64,000 nucleotides of DNA from Ramazzottius varieornatus (Eukaryota; Tardigrada; Eutardigrada; Parachela; Ramazzottiidae), in assembly GCA_001949185.1 (NCBI GenBank), contig BDGG01000005.1, positions 2,509,925-2,573,924 of the forward strand. The letters are read 5' to 3'. The translations under genes were made by a program, and so were the position numbers. Positions within the stretch are counted from its first letter, which is position 1, and every line of letters begins with the position of its first letter. Below the pieces are notes generated by a model. It was not told where the DNA came from. It saw only the letters and a list, made by a program, of their open reading frames with translations, and made no database searches. Below are positions 58,123 to 64,000 of the stretch, one piece after another.

Positions 58123-59461
58123 GTGTTAAACGAACGCATTTCGAAGGTTCTCCGTCCAAGATCGCCCGATCTATTAGGAACTGTGAGTCAGCCGTATTCG
58201 CCCAAACAATCCAGGTTTGTGCCCGAAGTGGACCCCGCCGTCATCGAGGAACAGGTGTACGCGAAAAGACGCACACGAGGAAAATTCACTGCCCGGTCGA
58301 GTTTAGGATCTCCGGAAGCGTGTCTAGTGAAGTTGTAAGCGAGGCAATTGTTCAACCGGTCGAAAGCGCTCGGGGTACCCCAGAGATGCCAGATACCGCA
58401 ACGCAGAGTCTATGCCAGGCTATATCACCTTTACCGAAAATTGTTATGAATCCTAATCAGGAAAAGAAACCTCGGGGTGGACCTCGCATGATGAAGTAGA
58501 CCGTTTTGAACTTTAACAACACCAAAGGTAGTCAGGTGGCAAAGAAGGTTCTGAAAATAACCAGCCTTCAAGACACGGAGAATATGAGCGTAGTAGGAGA
58601 ACTGACCAGACTCCCAAGCTGAAGCCAGAACCTGCTAAACCACCAGCACCCAGTGACGATATCGCATATGTCGAACAGCCGGAGTCTAATTCTTGTGAAT
58701 GCATAATCCATGTACATGGTGCTCGTCCACCTCTGGATCCAGACCCGAGACAGCTGCGTCCAAAGGACTCCCACACAGGAGTAACCCTTCCCTCCTCTAA
58801 CAGTGAGATCTTCCATAAAACACAGGCTCCTTGGAAGGAGCATCTTGGCCTCAGCTCTCGGGAATACTTTCATGTCTTGACGGATGAAGGATTACTGAAG
58901 TCTAGTCTGATCGATGCTGGGGTGTTTTTGTTGCGGAAGTTAGCGCTAGAGCGTCAGATCTTAATTGGTGGCCTAGATTATGTGTGGGATATGCAGACAG
59001 ACCCAGGAAACAACGCCTTTATGGAGCATGGGAGAGCGGTCCAAGTTATCTTTACACCCGGTCATTGGCAAGTCCTAACCCGAGAAGGCAGTCAACTAAA
59101 GTTCTATTGTAGTTTACACTAGAATATGACGGCGGAAACTCAACGACTTATCTCAATATTAACTCAGCACAAGAAGGGCATTACAGTACGAGTCGAGAAG
59201 CGCCCGGTCCAGATGCAGACTGGGGGTACGGACGGCGGACTAGTTGCTTTAGCGATAACAACGGAATTCCTTCTCGAAAAAGACCCAAGCGAAGCCCGAT
59301 TCCACCAAGCGAGTATGCGGAAACACTTTGAGCAGTGTTTAGAAGTTGAAAGGATCGAAAGAGCCTTTCCGCCTGCTCCGTGTCATAGCCCTGGAAAATC
59401 GGACTCACCTGCTTTCGAATTCGGAGTATCTGAGCATGTGCAATTCAAATCCCCGAAGTAA
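58123..59461 (+). pseudogene. Ulp1/SENP-like cysteine-protease reading frame, inactive
   Basis: From about 58531 to 59461 one frame reads through except for a TAG at 59120-59122. Before the stop are YFHVLTDEGLLKSSLIDAGV and VQVIFTPGHWQVL; after it come GITVRVEKRPVQMQTGGTDGG, LVALAITTEFLLEKDP and SMRKHFEQCLEVERIERAFP. These match the C-terminal half of Ulp1-type (C48) proteases, where QxSGGxDCGLFAIA carries the catalytic cysteine. Here DCG is DGG, so the nucleophile is gone. A Pro/Arg-rich part lies upstream from 58123 in another frame. Such domains are often carried by DNA transposons, so a transposon-derived relic is likely. Confidence 0.6.
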
Positions 59462-60710
59462 TGGCATCTACCGGCTTCAGAAGGCGCCACGCAACGGCGA
59501 ACGCGAAGTACCAAACACTAGCTTTTGCTTAGATCAGAATTTGATGTCTTAAACCCTTCGAAAACCATCACCGTTGCTTGGCAGAATAAAAGTTCGTATC
59601 CTGATGTGAGAGTTCGTGCAAGGAGTAAAAGGTCGGGTCACAGTTCGTGCGCGCAGAAAAATTCGTAAAGCTCGTGCACGTAGCCTCGACCATTGAAAAA
59701 ACCAGCGTCAGATAGACTTGGATTACTGTAACTGGGCGCGAATTTCACGGTGCGATTTATCGTACGTCGTTACTGAAACTTTGATAGCAGGAAGCACGAA
59801 ACATTTACACGTTTACATCTCCTTTGCATTTAACGACAGGCGAATTTCGGATTACAGCAGTCTAATAATTCAGATCAAAATCTTTCCTTCATGAGATCAA
59901 AATCTTTCCTTCATGAGAGTTTCGCCGAGCTCTGCAGAACGTGGGTTTAGTAAATACATATACTCCCGAGGCAGTAGACAAGGCCGCGCAGTAGCTCATC
60001 AGTCGCCAAGAAGACATCGATATAACGCCGCTGGTACTGTACCGTATTTCAAGTGAGCGATAAGGCAATGCTTCCGGGTACGGATTGCTTCAACATTGGG
60101 CTCCTTGTGTCCGATACAACGTCTGTTGTCTTCATACAGTCCATGAGCCCGTTCGTGTAATTTGAAAAGTGTTCCAAACACTCAGCTCACACTAAAAGCC
60201 GCGGTACTATGTCAAGGGAAGGCTTTGTCAGGGGTGAGTTTTATGAGTTGAATGGATGAAAGTCCTGTTTGTTTGAATAATAAAGCATCTTGACGATCGA
60301 TAGCGCTACTCATTGCCGCTGTTTATAACATTATCTCCACTGGATATCTTCATTCATCCGACTTTTTCCGCGTGTGTTGAGTTGATGAACATCGTACCCA
60401 CTTCAGAAAGTCATTCCTCTAATGCGAGGATGCTATCCCATTATATATATTGTGCGTGAATATACTTCATCTTGTCGTTAAGAGTAGAGTATCAGATCTC
60501 ATGACGATGCTTCGACGTGGCATCCTCTCAACGGGATAACAGCAAAAGTATCTGATGAAAGTATCGACCTCCAACATCGTCCGATATGATGTCTGCATAA
60601 AGCGTTTTCCGTCGCGTCGCGGTTCGTTAGTCGAAATTCCTCTCCAGATTTTTTCTTACTTGGCTCCTAAGTATGAACCGGCTGCACCACAGTAACTTCG
60701 TATAGCTAGC
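59462..60710. other. intergenic, one short tandem duplication
   Basis: A 22-base unit starting GATCAAAATCTTTCC is repeated back to back at 59873-59894 and 59895-59916. Otherwise nothing is recognised up to the GPCR start. Confidence 0.5.
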
Positions 60711-62538
60711 ATGTCCCATAATTGGTCCTCATCCGTACTTGTCTTCTCATCTTATCAAGATTTCAACTTGACACATTTGGGATATCTGAATACATCCCAC
60801 GAGCTTGCCGGGCTCTACGATCATAACGCCACCTCTCACGAACTAGCTGGGTTTCTCGATTACAACATCACGTCTTCTAACGGGAACCGCAGTCATCTGG
60901 GCACCGGCAACGCGACTCCCTCCACCACTCCACCTACTTATACTAACGAGCAGATCAAGAAGGCCTTTTTTGTCACATGGGTCTTCTACCCGATCCTCTT
61001 GGCTTTATGCACAGTGGGAAACGTCCTCAACTTGATCGTCCTCTTTCACGAGAAACCCAAAGGAAGCACCAATGTCTACATGACGTCGGTCGCTATTGCC
61101 GACCTCTTTGTGCTGTAAGTTTTGCGGCACTCTGGCCAAGAAATATGCTTTATGGAGTGTCGTTGCAAACAGATTTGATTCTTTTGTATCTCTTTTGCAG
61201 ATGGCTTTTCTTGCCGCTATATCTAAGGAACATCAGCCCGGCGCTACGTGCAACGCCCAGCTTTATTGAGCCTTTCAAGCGCTTCTACGGCCTGCAGATA
61301 TGGTGGCAGGAGACTTTCATACTGGTTTGCGACTGGTAAGATATCCGACGAAAGAACAAATAAGCTACTGTAGTATATTTTCCGAAATGTTTTGACATCT
61401 CCTGGTGCAGTACTGATAGATCGATCACCCCATGGCTGGACTGTATTCCGCCGCGAGGTGCTCGAGTAGAATGCGAGACTTCTTTCTCATGTTCGGTTCG
61501 GTAACGCCTGAAACAAATTGACAGATCCTGCGCTTTTTCATCCATCACACGGGTATGTGTTCTGTGCATGCATATCTGCACCGGTGTTTGTTGCAGGACG
61601 CTGATCGCATTTTCACTTGCGCGGCTTCTCGTCCTTGTTCGGCCTTTTAGTTGGCAATGGATACAGACGGCGAGGACGTCGCGAATCGTCATCACGGTCC
61701 TCCTCGTCCTTTCTCTGCTCTTCACTGTGTACAACCCCGTCCAACAATATTACCTCCTACAGTACAACATCACCTCAGTGGCCAAAGGACCTCAGTGGCT
61801 GATAACATGGTCAGAATTACAGCACCAGGCAGACGTAAGGTTCTACTTTACCTGTTACTACAAAGTGGCGCTCTGAACATATTATGAATCCTGCGTGACT
61901 GATCTGTGAGTTTCTTACAGGTGGCAATGACAATCGTCAAATTTTTCGCTCTGCTGGTCATAAATTGCATGGTAATATGGGCAATAGGCCGACAACAAAA
62001 ATCTGACGTGGGTAAGATGCGCGCCGCTCAGGCGAACTCCAAGGCCAAGTACCGCAGCAGCAACCTTATCCTACTGGGTAGTGTTATACTGTACCTTACG
62101 ACCCAGTTTCCGTCCTTGGTGGTCAACTGCCTGTATATCGCCGCAGACGACTACAAGACCTACGACTTTCCCCGTTCGGTTCGACTATTCGTTAATCCGT
62201 TCGTCAACATTTCCTTCCTGACAAACTACTCTGTCAACTTCTTTTTGTATCTGACCGTAAGCGAACGCTTTCGTGCGCAGTTTATGGAGGTCTTGGGCAA
62301 GAAGTTCTGCCCAACGTACGCGGCTAAGTACACCAGATCCTCGAAGAATGGTGGATCGAGTCAAGCCGCCTACAGGAACGGGCAGTACGAAAACAGCGCC
62401 ATACGGATGAAGCCTGTGGGAGCGACCCAGAGCAACAGCTCAGCACTGTCCACGAAGACGGCAAGAGTCAATCTTACAGATTTAAAGAGCGTTAGTTCTA
62501 ACGATGTTTTAGCCCGAGGACCGAGCTCAAAAGATTGA
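60711..62538 (+). CDS. rhodopsin-class GPCR, peptide-receptor-like
   Basis: Exons 60711-61114, 61201-61335, 61597-61834 and 61921-62538 join to 464 codons. The 85-residue N-terminus carries several N-glycosylation sequons (NLT, NTS, NAT, NIT, NRS). TM1 has GNVLNLIVLF, TM2 begins NVYMTSVAIADLFVL, TM3 ends LIAFSLARLLVLVRPF, and TM5 is followed by GRQQKSDVGKMRAAQANSKA. TM6 has ILYLTTQFPSLVVNCLY. TM7 has NPFVNISFLTNYSVNFFLYL then SERFR, as in FMRFamide/myosuppressin-type receptors. The tail of about 80 residues is rich in Ser, Asn and Lys. The E/DRY motif at the end of TM3 reads ARL, which is unusual and may alter G-protein coupling. The ligand is unknown. A dead copy lies 8 kb upstream in the same orientation. 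Confidence 0.87.
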
Positions 62539-64000
62539 TCTATGTTTCCTGCTATGGTATTTCAGCTCGATGCACTGCAGCACACAACACACTTCCAGCC
62601 CTGTGAAATCATACACTAAAGAATCAGTCTTTTGATTTTCATACGATTTCTGCCTGCGTGTACGCTCTGACATACAGTATGAAGGCTTTGTGTACGGTAC
62701 AAACTAGTACAAACACCACGGTCCCAAAAATCCAGCCCCTGAAGTATGAGAATGCAGGATCGTGGTGACACAAAATGCATTCGTGCACCCATACCTAATG
62801 TCGACCACCGTTGATCCATGCCATGAGGCCACGTGGTCCCGTGTAAGGATGTAACTTGTGTACAGTCCGGTCGTTCGAAATCCGTACCAAATTTTTTAGA
62901 TTTGTAAACCGCGAAATCATTCAAAGTTAACCGCACAGCTCGTCATGCTCACACAGCTGGTTGTCTGCGACTTGATTACTTCGTTACCCCAGTCAAAGCA
63001 CGGTGTAATGCATGTGTTATGTAGTTTTGGCATTTAGCTTGGCATGCAGTATAGTGAATGTATGGCGGGCCCTAGACTGAAATCCGAAAATTTGGTACGG
63101 ATTTCGAACAACCGGACTGTATTGGCTGTCATAGAGGGTTGCAGCGGAGTTTGGCCGGAAAAAATCAGAAACGTATACGAAGAACCCGGAAGAAACGCAG
63201 TCACACAGCAAGGGCGTGGTCGAAAATGCCGTATATCGACCAACTGACGGTCGAGGGATGCATTTGATGCGCCTATCTAGTTTTGCATGACGACTAGCTG
63301 CATGATCCATGAGGATTCATTTTATTACACGAGTTCAAATTCACGGTGACGCGCGACATAAACTGAGATCTAATATCCTTGACACTTGTAACCTTGAATA
63401 CTGCAAGCGGAGGTGAATGGATCATCGAAGTGCTTTGTCTAGCAAGTTGTCGGTTCTTATGATTTTAAGAACACATCAAAAGCTGGACTCTTTTTGCGAA
63501 ATGTCACACTCAATTCTTCACCGCGGCCGTAATGGATTTCGCATATACTGTACAACTGTCTGATAAAAGACCTTCGCGATCAGCCCATCTGCATTAAAAA
63601 CTCATTTCATACCAATTTACGGCCTTTTTCGATCGAAATCCTGCCAAAATCAGATAGCAAGCTGATTACACGTTGATTTCAAGTTCAGTTAAGCTCCGTT
63701 TCACGAGTACCGTACTTTTAAATCTCGTCTGTCCAAGTTCAGAGGAAATTCCAATCGAGCTGGAATCTTCTCTGCGACCATATTTGTTCATCTGAGCTAT
63801 CGGATGGCAGTTGCCGAAAATCGGGATCAGCTCTTGGTCGTCCCGCTACCGGGGAAGATCAGCTGATAAGATCTCCGCTTCCCGTCAGTATGGCCCCGGC
63901 ACGAGCTCTAACGCGTAAACTAAGCCCGGGTACAGATGTGCGGCTGGTCCGTCAATCAACGCGTATTCTAGATCAAAACGTGAAATGTTTTGCGATCAGA
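62539..64000. other. intergenic to the right edge, nothing recognised
   Basis: Contains the 3' flank of the GPCR gene and short unsupported ORFs only. Confidence 0.4.

Noticed and set aside
1-64000. CRISPR arrays, rRNA genes, bacterial operons or integrated prophage
   Set aside because: No spaced direct repeats, no rRNA-like stretch and no unspliced gene runs were seen; the DNA is clearly animal-type with introns.

Overview
The window is eukaryotic, from an invertebrate animal with a compact genome. Genes on both strands are broken by GT-AG introns that I can place by frame and phase; the shortest convincing ones are about 57-90 bases. The proteins are animal families: an RACGAP1-type Rho-GAP, the TBP paralogue TBPL1/TRF2, RTF2, an Olig/Beta3-type bHLH factor, a rhodopsin-class GPCR, a Ly6-like GPI protein and a Furrowed-like lectin/sushi receptor. 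This suits a protostome. I lean towards an ecdysozoan such as a tardigrade, but the sequence alone does not prove it. Two runs of exactly 50 N mark scaffold gaps.

Layout. 0-1.7 kb: 3' part of a frame-broken family-2 membrane glycosyltransferase (minus). 1.7-9.2 kb: repeat-rich, no gene recognised. 9.2-18.4 kb: ten-exon Furrowed-like receptor (plus). 18.8-19.4 kb: three-exon Ly6-like gene (plus). 19.8-21.6 kb: long unrecognised ORF with a frame break (minus). 23.2-29 kb: CGATAT-rich repeats and a decayed Helitron carrying a younger TIR element with an exact 8-base target duplication. 32.1-34.0 kb: TBPL1/TRF2 (minus). 34.6-35.1 kb: TIR element. 35.65-36.65 kb: a five-exon secreted C2/MNNL-like gene (minus), visible only after splicing short ORFs. 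38.5-39.0 kb: bHLH gene (minus). 42.6-44.0 kb: RTF2 (minus), head-to-head with RACGAP1 (plus, 44.6-48.5 kb). 49.3-52.1 kb: VWC-domain membrane protein (plus). 52.5-55.1 kb: GPCR pseudogene split by a 1.27-kb TIR element. 58.1-59.5 kb: decayed Ulp1-protease-like reading frame. 60.7-62.5 kb: the intact GPCR paralogue.

The genes do not form one pathway. RACGAP1 acts in cytokinesis, RTF2 at replication forks, TBPL1 and the bHLH factor in transcription; the receptor, Ly6, VWC and GPCR genes encode surface proteins.

The most unusual structure is a family of about 15 short palindromes, roughly 50 bases each, with arms resembling AGTGGCGCAC / GTGCGCCACT and a shared loop. They lie in introns and intergenic DNA and cluster between 40.7 and 50.8 kb. 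A second notable point is a TIR element family whose insertion site can be read against an intact paralogue.
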